64,000 nt of DNA from Hohaiivirga sp031546825 (GCA_031546825.1 JAVBJU010000004.1:1-64000); one strand, 5' to 3'; shown: positions 42,326-50,735, counted from the stretch's first letter. Numbers and translations are program-made. Notes: generated by a model from the sequence alone, not told the origin.

Positions 42326-43197
42326 ATCGTCTCATCGACGATTTCCGACAGACGACGCATGCGAGGTGCCGCGATGTCCTGGAGCGCCGCCCGCATGTCG
42401 GTGGCACCGACGACCGATGCCCAGACGGCGCGCCCGGCCAGAAAGCCCGATGCACCGCCCGCCATCGCCGCACGCACAGCACCGAAGAACAAATCGCCTG
42501 GTACGCCGGAAGAAAGGATCACCCAAGGCATTGCCATCTTGTCGCTCAGGCGTTTGCAGGCTTCCGTCAGTTCTTTGGCTGAACCTTTACCGGCCAGCGG
42601 CATTTCTGCCTTATAGAGATCAGCGTCTGTGCGACCGAGTTCCTCGGCGGCTTTCACGATGGCCTCTTCGCGGTTGAAGACATCGCCACGACGGGGCGGG
42701 CGGACAACCGGCTCAATGAGGCTCACGAGACCGGCTGAGCGGCAGCGGGCGACAAATTCCCTGACCATCTGCAGGCGTTGTTGCGGGTCTTCGTCCTGGC
42801 GCCACAGCACCAGAAGTTTCAGGGCTTTTCCACCCATCGCGCGCACTTCCGCAGGCACGACACCCTTATCAATTTCGACCGCGTCGACCGGAATTCCATT
42901 GCCTGGCAGAAAAAGATCGGCTGCCGCCATCAGGCTGCATGAGGGCGCAATGGCTTTCCGTTTGACGGCTTCATCAAGGCAGAACTGGCGGTCAAGCAAG
43001 ATAGCGGAGGCGTGGGGCGATAGAATTTCCGCCGCTGCCACCTTGAACTCGGTTAGCACCTTGTCGCTGACCGGTGTCGGCGCGCCGGCAACCGCAAACA
43101 TGGTGCGTAGTGCTTCGCGCTGGTCGACAGCAAGCATGGCATAGCCGCCGGAAGGGCGGGCAATGCTGGCGGCGGTATAGGAGGTTGAGGCTGTCAT
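42313..43197 (-). CDS. yihT: 6-deoxy-6-sulfofructose-1-phosphate aldolase (YihT type)
   Basis: 294 residues from ATG 43197, chosen because GAGGAA lies just before it; a TTG eight codons upstream is in frame. It matches E. coli YihT (292 residues, as I recall it) along the whole length: RPSGGYAMLAVDQREAL, PGNGIPVDAVEID, EPVVRPPRRGD, ADLYKAEMPL with the Schiff-base Lys196 (Lys193 in E. coli), and FLAGRAVWASV with Arg256 at the place of the sulfonate-binding Arg253. Class I aldolase that splits sulfofructose-1-phosphate into DHAP and 3-sulfolactaldehyde. Confidence 0.9.
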   Translation of the reverse strand: MTASTSYTAASIARPSGGYAMLAVDQREALRTMFAVAGAPTPVSDKVLTEFKVAAAEILSPHASAILLDRQFCLDEAVKRKAIAPSCSLMAAADLFLPGNGIPVDAVEIDKGVVPAEVRAMGGKALKLLVLWRQDEDPQQRLQMVREFVARCRSAGLVSLIEPVVRPPRRGDVFNREEAIVKAAEELGRTDADLYKAEMPLAGKGSAKELTEACKRLSDKMAMPWVILSSGVPGDLFFGAVRAAMAGGASGFLAGRAVWASVVGATDMRAALQDIAAPRMRRLSEIVDETMAKR

Positions 43198-43217
43198 GGG
43201 TTTTTCCTCGTGTGTTA

Positions 43218-44108
43218 TCAAAGATTATCTGGGCGTCCGGCGGCCTTACGCAGGTGCGAAAGAATGGCCGACCAATCCTGGCGACCGCGACCGTCGGCGC
43301 GTGCCTGGTTGTAAATCTCGCGCGATGCCGCCACGAGCGGCGAGGGCGCCTTGACCTGGTTCGCCACATCAAGCGCAATCCCGAGGTCTTTATGGGCGAG
43401 ATCAACCATGAAGGCGGGAGTCAGGTCGCCTTTGAGCACCTTGTTGGGCCAGCCTGTGGTGAAATGGCCCTTGCCTGCGGCGGTGCCCGACATCACGCCG
43501 ATGGCGATATCCAGTGAAAGACCCAGCGCTTCGCACAAAACAGCGACTTCCGCGGAGAGGGCATTGAGCGCAATGCTCATTGTGTTGTTGATGATCTTGA
43601 TGCGAATGCCCATGCCTGGACCGCCCGCATCGACGAAGTCCGAACCCATACACATCAGGATGGGCTTGGAGCGCTCGACCTGGGCGGGTGTACCTCCGGC
43701 GAGAATGAGCAACTGACCGGTGAGCGCCTGATCTGATGTGCGGCCAACCGGAGCATCCATGAAGGAGAGGCCGCGCTCATTCATGTGCTTGCAGATTTTG
43801 TCGGAATGCAGCGGATGGATGGTGGACATATCGATGCACAGCGCATTGGCAGAAAGCTTCTCCACCGCGCCGCCTTCGCCGAACAGGGCGGCTTCGACGA
43901 TATCGCCATTGGGCAGCATGGTGATGAGGAAGTCTGCGCCCGAAGCCGCTTCGCCCGGCGTTTTGGCGAGCTTCGCCCCCAGCGCGAGCAGCGGGTCCGC
44001 CGCCTTGGCGTTAATGTCGAAAACGGTGAGCTGGTGACCTTTACGGATCAGGTTCGCAGCCATCGGCGTCCCCATTTGCCCCAGGCCAATGAAACCAATT
44101 ATCGACAT
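43218..44108 (-). CDS. yihU: 3-sulfolactaldehyde reductase (YihU type)
   Basis: 296 residues of the beta-hydroxyacid dehydrogenase family. Rossmann GLGQMG (8-13), substrate segment GRTS (122-125) and catalytic Lys171 in IRIKIINN lie at the same numbers as in E. coli YihU as I recall it. MSGTAAGKGHFTT, WPNKVL, HKDLGIALDVANQ and the GRGRQDWSAIL end are shared. It reduces 3-sulfolactaldehyde to 2,3-dihydroxypropane-1-sulfonate with NADH, so NAD is regenerated. It looks like 3-hydroxyisobutyrate dehydrogenase at first sight, but the GRTS segment and the neighbours favour YihU. First gene of the operon. Confidence 0.9.
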   Translation of the reverse strand: MSIIGFIGLGQMGTPMAANLIRKGHQLTVFDINAKAADPLLALGAKLAKTPGEAASGADFLITMLPNGDIVEAALFGEGGAVEKLSANALCIDMSTIHPLHSDKICKHMNERGLSFMDAPVGRTSDQALTGQLLILAGGTPAQVERSKPILMCMGSDFVDAGGPGMGIRIKIINNTMSIALNALSAEVAVLCEALGLSLDIAIGVMSGTAAGKGHFTTGWPNKVLKGDLTPAFMVDLAHKDLGIALDVANQVKAPSPLVAASREIYNQARADGRGRQDWSAILSHLRKAAGRPDNL

Positions 44109-44158
44109 GATTCATCCTTGATCGTTTGTGTCATTTTGACGAAATATCAATGTCGTAA

Positions 44159-44186
44159 AAAGTAACATAATGTCTATATGTGTCAA
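44159..44186 (-). promoter_or_regulatory. Predicted promoter of the sulfoglycolysis operon
   Basis: On the minus strand a perfect TTGACA (44186 to 44181) is followed after 16 bases by TACTTT (44164 to 44159), about 50 bases before the yihU-type ATG. It lies in a 258-base A/T-rich gap, the only large gap upstream of the cluster. Confidence 0.5.
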
Positions 44187-44213
44187 GTTTGGTTTTTTCT
44201 GTCACGAGGCTAT

Positions 44214-44276
44214 TGCTGATAATCATGGAGTTCCTGAAATTTAAGATGCTGATAATAAATGAGAAAAATAGTAACA
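44214..44276. repeat. Short direct repeats upstream of the sulfoglycolysis operon
   Basis: TGCTGATAAT occurs at 44214-44223 and again at 44247-44256, 33 bases apart (about three helical turns). AGTAACA, preceded by a run of A, occurs at 44162-44168 region and at 44270-44276. Spacing on one face of the helix suggests regulator sites, possibly for the DeoR-type protein. Confidence 0.4.
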
Positions 44277-44366
44277 GCCTCTTTGTCGCAGGGCTTTGGT
44301 CGTGCGGAGGCGGCCGCGTGGGCGGGTTCTGAATGTCAGAAAAAGGAAATGATATGCGGCCAGCCT

Positions 44367-45176
44367 TTACGGCTGTGGCAGCAGTTCGGGTGTGTAGTTG
44401 GCCAGTCTGTAACCGATCAGGCCGAACCATTCTTTAGCGGCTATATCGAGCCGGTGCAGGCCGGAGGAGTTGAAGGCGAAGAGGCGGCGGGCGTCGCGGG
44501 GGCCTCGTGTGCGAAAATCAACGGGGTAGGCCACAACATCAAAACCAACGGCGCGAAAACTGGCCACGGCACGCGGCATATGCCACGCGGAAGTCACGAG
44601 CAGCCACCGCTCACCGGGCTTCGGCGAAATTATCGCGCGGGTAAAGAGTGCATTCTCGCGGGTGGTGCGAGATTGGTTTTCAAACTCGATGCGTTCGGGG
44701 GCCATGCCCATTGTTGTTGCATAGCGGCGCACAGCGTCTGCTTCCGCTGGGCCTGCATAAACCAGATTGCCGCCACCGCCGGAGAATAGAATGCGGGCGG
44801 CCGGGTAACGCCGGGCGAGATCCGCCATGGCGATGACACGCTCTCCGGCCTCGTTGACGTTTAACTGGTCATGGGCAAAGGATTCTTCCGCCTGAACTGA
44901 GCCACCCAGTACGATAATGCCATCTATGCGCCTATCGGTGGGCAGATGGACCGGAAAGCGTTGTTCAAGCGGCAGCATGGCCCAATTTGCCACAGGGCCG
45001 AGGCCACAGGCAAAGAGAAGCAAGGTGGCACCCGTTGCCAGCGTCAGGGCAAAGCGCCGGAAGCGCGTAAACGCCAAGAGAGCCAGGCCGACCAGAACCA
45101 GAAAGGGTATCAGGTTCGATGGAGTGGCAAAAAACCAGACAACCTTGGAGAGATGATAGAACATGCTCAATGGCAT
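44367..45176 (-). CDS. YdcF/ElyC-family (DUF218) membrane protein
   Basis: 269 residues. Two N-terminal hydrophobic segments (about 20-38 and 42-62) are followed by a DUF218 domain facing the periplasm: DGIIVLGGSVQ, RILFSGGGGNLVYAG, ENQSRTTRENALF and LVTSAWHMPRAVASF. ElyC-type members act in envelope polysaccharide or peptidoglycan metabolism in E. coli; the reaction is not established. It lies downstream of the M48 protease gene (32-base gap) on the same strand and probably belongs to that unit. Confidence 0.88.
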   Translation of the reverse strand: MPLSMFYHLSKVVWFFATPSNLIPFLVLVGLALLAFTRFRRFALTLATGATLLLFACGLGPVANWAMLPLEQRFPVHLPTDRRIDGIIVLGGSVQAEESFAHDQLNVNEAGERVIAMADLARRYPAARILFSGGGGNLVYAGPAEADAVRRYATTMGMAPERIEFENQSRTTRENALFTRAIISPKPGERWLLVTSAWHMPRAVASFRAVGFDVVAYPVDFRTRGPRDARRLFAFNSSGLHRLDIAAKEWFGLIGYRLANYTPELLPQP

Positions 45177-45208
45177 AGGCGATCAGGCCACTGAGGTCCA
45201 TATCACTC

Positions 45209-46297
45209 TCACTCCCTGTTGCAGATATCCTTGAGCGCTTGCCACTCAGCTGCAGAGAGAAGTTCAACGCTCTCTTTCGAGACTTCGGCTTTGCCGGACA
45301 AGTTGGCAAGGCGCTCTTCGGTTGCCGGATGAGAACTAAGTAAACTAAGGGTTTCTAAAAAATCGAGGCCAGAATCGCTCTTGCCGATCCGTGTTAGCAG
45401 GTGCGCCATAGCCGCAGGGTCGCGCTTGAGTGGCAACATGGTTTCCGCTGAAAAAGCATCTGCCTGCCGCTCAACGTCCCGAGAATAGGAGTTATTTATG
45501 AGGGTCTGGGTTAGAAGGGAGGCGCTGGATCCACCCGTGATGTCGCCGAAGAATAGCCCGGCAAGGATAGATATGCCGCTATTTTGCATGAACACACGCA
45601 AGCTATCACGATTATGGACATGTCCATATTCATGGGCAATGACGCCAGCCAGTTCATCTGTACTTTCCGCTTTCTTCAACAAACCGTTTAAGACATAGAC
45701 CTGCCCGCCGGGGAGGGCGAAAGCATTGGCGGCAGTGCTATCCAATACGGCGATACGTGGTTGTACTGCGAAGTTGTGTCCTGCGGTGAGCTTTTCAGAC
45801 AGCCGGAGTAGCGCTCTTTGTCCGGCTTCAGATGTGCAAGTTTTCGGTGAGGAAAACAGAAACCTGATCTGCCCTTCCACCGCTTGTCCAAGCCTTTTTT
45901 CAAAGTGAACTGGAATACGATTAGTCAGTTTTGCGGCGATAAGCGGAATGACGGTGAATATGAGAAGACCAGTGGAGAGCACCGCCGCAATGGACCAGGC
46001 AACAATCTTCATTGTCGTGACCGACGAATTTTGCAGAGCTTCCAGTTTCGGGCAGGTGCTACGGATCATCGCTGCAACCGCTGCATCTCTGGTTTCGATG
46101 CGCGCGGGGTAAATATGCTGCCCATCCAAGCCCAGCCGCAAAATACCTTCCGGCGCATCCATCCTTCTGATGCTGTCCAGCGGCCAAGCTGCAAGTTGCG
46201 TCTCGCCCTGTTGGATCAACAGGGAGGGGCCTTCAATTTGTAGGGTAACTTCATGTCGCTGGGCATTGTGCCCATCCATGAAAAACACTTTCTCCAT
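45209..46297 (-). CDS. M48-family zinc metalloprotease
   Basis: 362 residues from ATG 46297, where a run of G with GAG lies upstream; a GTG at 46351 would add 18 residues. The N-terminal part (1-90) is a small beta domain with MDGHNAQRHEVTL. A membrane helix spans about 96-120. The protease domain has HEYGH (222-226) and third ligand Glu276 in SRDVERQAD. The topology is membrane-anchored with the catalytic domain probably outside, as in the BepA/Oma1/YcaL group that clears faulty membrane proteins. DUF898 gene upstream. Confidence 0.88.
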   Translation of the reverse strand: MEKVFFMDGHNAQRHEVTLQIEGPSLLIQQGETQLAAWPLDSIRRMDAPEGILRLGLDGQHIYPARIETRDAAVAAMIRSTCPKLEALQNSSVTTMKIVAWSIAAVLSTGLLIFTVIPLIAAKLTNRIPVHFEKRLGQAVEGQIRFLFSSPKTCTSEAGQRALLRLSEKLTAGHNFAVQPRIAVLDSTAANAFALPGGQVYVLNGLLKKAESTDELAGVIAHEYGHVHNRDSLRVFMQNSGISILAGLFFGDITGGSSASLLTQTLINNSYSRDVERQADAFSAETMLPLKRDPAAMAHLLTRIGKSDSGLDFLETLSLLSSHPATEERLANLSGKAEVSKESVELLSAAEWQALKDICNRE

Positions 46298-46480
46298 TAA
46301 TTGAGGCGCTCCCCCCGCAAAAAATAGGGCCGGGGCATAGATTTTTGCCACCGGCTGGATGGGTATTGCTACCCGTCAAAATGCGCCTGAAACCCGCAAG
46401 TCGCATGCTGGTTTGAAATTGTACTGGAAATGAGGGTGTTTCTTGCCCGAAGCCTTCACTTCCGTTTTTTATTACTTACG

Positions 46481-47701
46481 CTAGAAGCTTACTGTTGCCC
46501 CGAGTGCATCGGCCAGGCCAGCCCCCAGCTTATCTGCCGCTTGGCCGGTCGCCGTGGCGGTAGCCAACTGCTCCGGATTGTCCACCGACAGAGTTTTCGT
46601 AATGGCAATCCAGAAGCCGCGATGGAAGAAGTACCGCGCGATAACGGCCATACCGCCAAGGAAAAAGAGGTAGAATACCATCAGGACTACAAAGGCACCG
46701 AAGGTCCCGGCGGTAGACGACTGTGCGTTGGGAGCGTTCAATATGCCGAACAGACCCAAAGTTGGAGATACGATTAAGATGGCGAGCGCCATGAATAACA
46801 TCGTAACCAATCCGAAAAGGAAAAGCGAACCGAAGCATTTCAGCCAGAGACCGTACATGGTACCTGCGCCGAGATCACTCCGCAGGGAGACATTGCCAAA
46901 TTTGATGCCCGACAGATGCCAGCGCGTGATGACTGCCACAATATACGGCGTGAATAGCAACAATGCAAAATAGAGTACGACGATTAACCCGTGGAGTGCA
47001 CCACCGCTGATTGAGCGGGAAAGGGCGGAAATCACTGCTAAAATAACGACTACCGCTACCAGTGCATATAAAACGCCAAGCTTGCGAAATAACTGCCCGC
47101 CGGTTGCGACGAACGTGCCTTTGAGATTGCCATATTGCGTGAAATGCATTTTGTAGCGTTCGAGGGCAGCAATGCGCCAAGGCAGGCAGATGCCTATGGT
47201 GATGATGGTCAGAAAATCCCAGCCAAGGGCCCGAAAGGCATATCCCCAACCTGCAGGTTCTACCCAGAAGCGAATACCGCGAAAGAGAGTTCTGGTGGCG
47301 ATGTAACGCCTTGCTCCAAAAACCGCATAATGGGTCAGCAAAAGTAGGCCCACGGTAAGAAGGGCAATCGGGATGAAGGCCAGAGCTCCCAATGCCAGCG
47401 GGAGGATATAGAATGCCAAAATCACCGGTAGGAGGGCGGCGACAGCAATCAGGAAACCAACCAAAAGTTCCTTGCCAGTGCCTGTGTATTCAAGGGGTTC
47501 GCCCTCAATCTGCGTATTCGCCCAAAGATGACGCCGTAAATTGGTGGTCAGCCAAAAACGATAAAAGCCGAGTGTCGGGATCAATAACAGATATCCCTTG
47601 ATCAGCTTCTTAATATACTCGGACCCACTACCCGAAAACGAGAGCGCTAGTGCCTTACCGGTAGCCGTGCTACCGGATTCTGAAACCACATCCCCTGCCA
47701 T
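46481..47701 (-). CDS. DUF898 (YjgN-family) inner membrane protein
   Basis: 406 residues from ATG 47701, decided by GGGGGGA four to five bases before it; an upstream in-frame start would add 22 residues. About eight to ten helices. DUF898 features are TLGFYRFWLTTNLRRHLWANTQIEG (in parts) and EYTGTGKELLVGFL, repeated in weaker form later (ITRWHLSGIKFGNVSL). Function unknown. In other proteobacteria genes of this family sit next to M48 proteases, as here, which suggests a shared membrane quality-control task. Confidence 0.88.
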   Translation of the reverse strand: MAGDVVSESGSTATGKALALSFSGSGSEYIKKLIKGYLLLIPTLGFYRFWLTTNLRRHLWANTQIEGEPLEYTGTGKELLVGFLIAVAALLPVILAFYILPLALGALAFIPIALLTVGLLLLTHYAVFGARRYIATRTLFRGIRFWVEPAGWGYAFRALGWDFLTIITIGICLPWRIAALERYKMHFTQYGNLKGTFVATGGQLFRKLGVLYALVAVVVILAVISALSRSISGGALHGLIVVLYFALLLFTPYIVAVITRWHLSGIKFGNVSLRSDLGAGTMYGLWLKCFGSLFLFGLVTMLFMALAILIVSPTLGLFGILNAPNAQSSTAGTFGAFVVLMVFYLFFLGGMAVIARYFFHRGFWIAITKTLSVDNPEQLATATATGQAADKLGAGLADALGATVSF

Positions 47702-48000
47702 ATTTCCCCCCAAGTCAAAGAAAATAATCTCTCTGCGAAGAGTAAACATAAGCAATAAACGTGGCAAGCTTGGGCGTTAAAATATCTGATCTCGCTAGAG
47801 CATTTTTCGTTTAGGCGGATGCCAGGGTAACGTCAAAAAACGCGAAAAAATAGAGAAAATTATAGCGTTCTACGATTCTGTAAAACTGCAAAAACGCTCT
47901 ATTCTAAAGACGTATGAAGCATCAGCAGTTTTGAATGGATGCCTCAGCATTTCAAGCCAGAGCGTCCGCGGAACTGTTCAGAAAGCCCGACACGCCGCCC
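47702..48000. other. Spacer with palindromic repeat, no gene
   Basis: 299 bases between the DUF898 gene and the convergent-side end of the lysozyme gene (both on minus). A/T-rich relative to neighbours. Contains the inverted repeat at 47796-47901; no supported coding region. Confidence 0.6.
47796..47901. repeat. Palindromic intergenic repeat element
   Basis: TAGAGCATTTTT (47796-47807) and AAAAACGCTCTA (47890-47901) are inverse copies with one mismatch, bounding a 106-base element that includes further inverted AT-rich stretches. The TAGAGC-ended form resembles small palindromic repeats dispersed in Hyphomicrobiales genomes; no second copy is seen in this window. Confidence 0.5.
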
Positions 48001-48795
48001 TTACTTCAGGCATAGGCCGCGACGTTGCAGCTTTTCGATGTCGCGCGGTTCGCAATGGGTGGCCATGAAGCTCATCCATTCGCCTTCGCTGCCATAGAAA
48101 GCGTTGCGATCGACATTTCCGTTGATACCCGCCACACGGCCGGTTGTGGTGAACTGCCAGAAGGTCCAGCGACGGTTTCTATAGCGCTCATGGGGTTCGG
48201 CGGCGGTGCTGCGAATCCAGAAGGGGTAGTCCTTGAACTCCTGCTCCAGGATTTCGGCATGGAATGTGATGTCTGTGTAAATGATCGGGCGCTTGCCGGT
48301 ATGTTCTTCCATCGCTTCCAGCAGGGTGTGGATCATCTGCAATGCCTGCTCACGCGGGATTTTTTTGGGGCAGTTGCGGGATTCACCATTCCATTCCACA
48401 TCAAGCACCGGGGGTAGGGCGTCGGGGTCTGCGGGGACATTGCGGCGGAACCATTCGGCCTGATCTTCCGCTGAGCGGCACCAGAATACAAAGTGATAGG
48501 CCCCGCGCGGAACACCGGCGGCAGCGGCACCGCGCCAGTTGTCCATGAAACGGTCATCAAGATGATCGCCGCCTTCGGTTGATTTGATGTAAGCGAATTT
48601 CGTGCCGTGGGCTTTGACGGATCTCCAGTCAATCTGACCCTGCCATTTGGACACGTCGATGCCATGGATCGGCAGGCGATGCGCTTTTGCCACGCCAGCA
48701 TGGGGGCGTGCATCACCTTTGCGTGAACCATCTGAACACGCTGCAGCGGCCAAGCCGACGCCAACGGTCAGGATGAGCGCAAGGATGTTTTTCAT
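48001..48795 (-). CDS. GH25 lysozyme-like lipoprotein
   Basis: 264 residues from ATG 48795; an ATG at 48843 would add 16 residues ahead of the signal. The start at 48795 gives a signal with lipobox ending AAAAC (Cys20), so it is probably a lipoprotein. The domain is glycoside hydrolase family 25: GIDVSKWQGQIDW, FAYIKSTEG, AGVPRGAYHF, the catalytic DVEWNGE and WTFWQFTTTG. It should cleave the MurNAc-GlcNAc bond of peptidoglycan. A housekeeping or remodelling role is likely, as no phage genes are near. Confidence 0.9.
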   Translation of the reverse strand: MKNILALILTVGVGLAAAACSDGSRKGDARPHAGVAKAHRLPIHGIDVSKWQGQIDWRSVKAHGTKFAYIKSTEGGDHLDDRFMDNWRGAAAAGVPRGAYHFVFWCRSAEDQAEWFRRNVPADPDALPPVLDVEWNGESRNCPKKIPREQALQMIHTLLEAMEEHTGKRPIIYTDITFHAEILEQEFKDYPFWIRSTAAEPHERYRNRRWTFWQFTTTGRVAGINGNVDRNAFYGSEGEWMSFMATHCEPRDIEKLQRRGLCLK

Positions 48796-48978
48796 CCGCG
48801 ATAGATGCCGATGGTGCGAAAGAGACGGAAGCGAAATCTGCATGGGTTCAATTCACGACGTGGAACAAGGCATTAAGATCAATGCACTAAGTCGGTTAAA
48901 GAACCATTCAGGAAGATGGTTAAGAATGTTTGAGGGTAGTGCAGCAAGGCTTTATGCGGTTAACCGGCGCGCCATGCT

Positions 48979-49911
48979 TTACGGTGCCGCATTCTCGCTG
49001 CGATCTCTGCTTTCTACGACCTCGATATCGCGATTGAGCCCAGCCTCGACCTTGAATTCGCTGCTGTAGACCTTGTTGTCATGGCGCGCGACCAGAATAT
49101 ACGCGCCTTCGGCCAGCGCGACCTGGGGGAAGGCGCCGATGGCTTCGCGCACCACGTCGCCGCCGGGGGTGAGAACGCTGAAAGCGGTGTCTGCAAAGGC
49201 TTCTGAGCCCGGCGTCGCCACAAGTTTCAGGGTGACGACCGCCGCGCGGTGATTGAGCGTGGCTTCGGTGAGCTGGCCGGTTTCCACCCGCAGGTCGGCG
49301 CGCTGGATGGCGTTAGCGTCACCGAAGGTGGAGACGATGTGGTAGGTCCCCGCAGGCAAACGAATGATTTCGCCGGGCTTGCCATTGGATAGAACGAGCT
49401 TGCCTTCACTGTCAGCACCGATGGCAACGTAGACGGAAAAGGAAATCTGCGACGAGGGGATGAGAACGCCTCCCACAGTGCCGGCGAGCTTGAGCGCTCC
49501 AGCATTGATTTCCAACGTTTCAGTGAGGGCGCGATCTTTCACCACAATGCGTTTTGAGGTGCTGGCATAGCCATAGGCGGCCTGTATGACGTAATTCCCT
49601 GGTGCCAGGCGGAATTGGGGTGCGGCATCTGCCGATTTGGTCACCAGTGCCGGTGAAACATTATCTCCCACATTCTCGAAAATGCGCCAGACAAGCCCCG
49701 ATGTAATGCGTTCGCCGCTATCGCCGAGTGTCGCTGCGGCGATAATCGAGAAAGCCTTACGTTGGCCTTCAACCGGGGAGAACATATCTGAACGCGGCAT
49801 CACAGGATCAGCCGGGCTGGCTTCCTGCGCCACCGCCGGTCCGGCTGCTAGCAGCAGAAGCAGCGCCATGGCCTGCAAACACTTTTCCCAAGTGACCTTA
49901 ACGCCTACCAT
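48979..49911 (-). CDS. Secreted beta-repeat protein of unknown function
   Basis: 310 residues, GGGGACGGT before the ATG. Signal peptide of about 29 residues (GPAVAQ). The mature part contains at least three related stretches that look like beta-sandwich units: FRLAPGNYVIQAAYG, IRLPAGTYHIVSTFG and VALAEGAYILVARHD, each followed by a polar turn. This pattern is like carboxypeptidase regulatory-like or PEGA-type repeats. No catalytic motif. I do not recognise a named family. Confidence 0.8.
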   Translation of the reverse strand: MVGVKVTWEKCLQAMALLLLLAAGPAVAQEASPADPVMPRSDMFSPVEGQRKAFSIIAAATLGDSGERITSGLVWRIFENVGDNVSPALVTKSADAAPQFRLAPGNYVIQAAYGYASTSKRIVVKDRALTETLEINAGALKLAGTVGGVLIPSSQISFSVYVAIGADSEGKLVLSNGKPGEIIRLPAGTYHIVSTFGDANAIQRADLRVETGQLTEATLNHRAAVVTLKLVATPGSEAFADTAFSVLTPGGDVVREAIGAFPQVALAEGAYILVARHDNKVYSSEFKVEAGLNRDIEVVESRDRSENAAP

Positions 49912-50155
49912 ACCGTCCCCATGCTTCAGATGAAGCGTCGTGATTTGAAAAATGAACCTTGCGGTAAGCTCCGCCGCAAATCGGGCATTTTGATGCAGCT
50001 AAGCCAGAAAATGCGCCGAATCCTTAGCAGATTGAAATGGGCTCTCCTAGTCTAAAGGAAACGGCGCTTGCTGCTGCGCAGTGAAAGGGCGCTATTCCCG
50101 TTTTGCGGTGTTTACGATAAAAGCAATCGCATCCGGCCATTGAATAGGCATTTCC
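49912..50155. other. Divergent spacer, no gene
   Basis: 244 bases between the secreted beta-repeat gene (minus) and the nitroreductase gene (plus). It must hold both promoters, but I see no hexamer pair convincing enough to mark. Confidence 0.5.
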
Positions 50156-50734
50156 ATGAACCCGACCCTCGACCTTCTTCGCAAGCGCAGGTCCCTGCGC
50201 GCCAATCAATTGATCGAGCCCGGGCCTGATCGTGAAACGCTGGCGCAATTGCTGACCTTGGCGGCGCGGGTGCCCGACCACGGAAAACTTGCGCCCTGGC
50301 GCTTCATTGTTGTCGCCAATGACGCCCGTCGCACGCTCGGGCAGGCGGTGGAAGCGCTGGCCATCGCCGATCAGCGGGCGACAGATGCCGAAGCTCGTGA
50401 GGTGGAACGGCAGCGATTTTTACGTGCGCCGGTTGTGGTGGCGCTGGTGTCCCGGGCGAGACCGCACCCGAAAATTCCCATATGGGAGCAGCAGCTTTCC
50501 GCCGGGGCCGTCGCGATGAACTTGTTGATCGCCTGCGAGGCCACCGGGTTTTCAGCGACATGGATCACCGAATGGTATGCTTTTGACCGCCGGATGATGG
50601 ACGAACTGGGGCTCGCCCCCGATGAGGTTCTCGCTGGTTTCATCCATATCGGCACGCCATCCATTCCCCTCGATGAACGCACGGACCGGACGCGTCCGGT
50701 GATGGCGGACATCATTTCCCATTACGGTGAGTAA
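50156..50734 (+). CDS. Nitroreductase-family flavoprotein (YdjA-like)
   Basis: 192 residues. NPTLDLLRKRRSLRAN at the N terminus binds FMN phosphate; ARVPDHGKLAPWRFIVV and SAGAVAMNLLIACEATGFSATWITEW are typical of the short YdjA branch. It uses NAD(P)H to reduce nitro compounds or quinones; the natural substrate is unknown. The next gene, a flavin reductase, begins two bases after its stop. Confidence 0.9.
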   Translation: MNPTLDLLRKRRSLRANQLIEPGPDRETLAQLLTLAARVPDHGKLAPWRFIVVANDARRTLGQAVEALAIADQRATDAEAREVERQRFLRAPVVVALVSRARPHPKIPIWEQQLSAGAVAMNLLIACEATGFSATWITEWYAFDRRMMDELGLAPDEVLAGFIHIGTPSIPLDERTDRTRPVMADIISHYGE

Positions 50735-50735
50735 C

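Noticed and set aside
42313..43197. LacD-type tagatose-1,6-bisphosphate aldolase
   Set aside because: Same aldolase superfamily, but the length, the GNGIPVDAVEID segment and the GRAVWASV arginine agree with YihT, and no tagatose or galactose genes are present.
43218..44108. 3-hydroxyisobutyrate dehydrogenase (valine catabolism) as the identity of this gene
   Set aside because: The family is shared, but the GRTS substrate segment, overall agreement with YihU and the neighbouring YihT/YihV/YihW genes favour sulfolactaldehyde reductase.
35405..44108. Sulfo-ED, sulfo-TAL or monooxygenase (sulfo-SMO) pathway
   Set aside because: No dehydratase, KDSG aldolase, transaldolase, or flavin monooxygenase gene is in the cluster; kinase plus class I aldolase define the EMP type.
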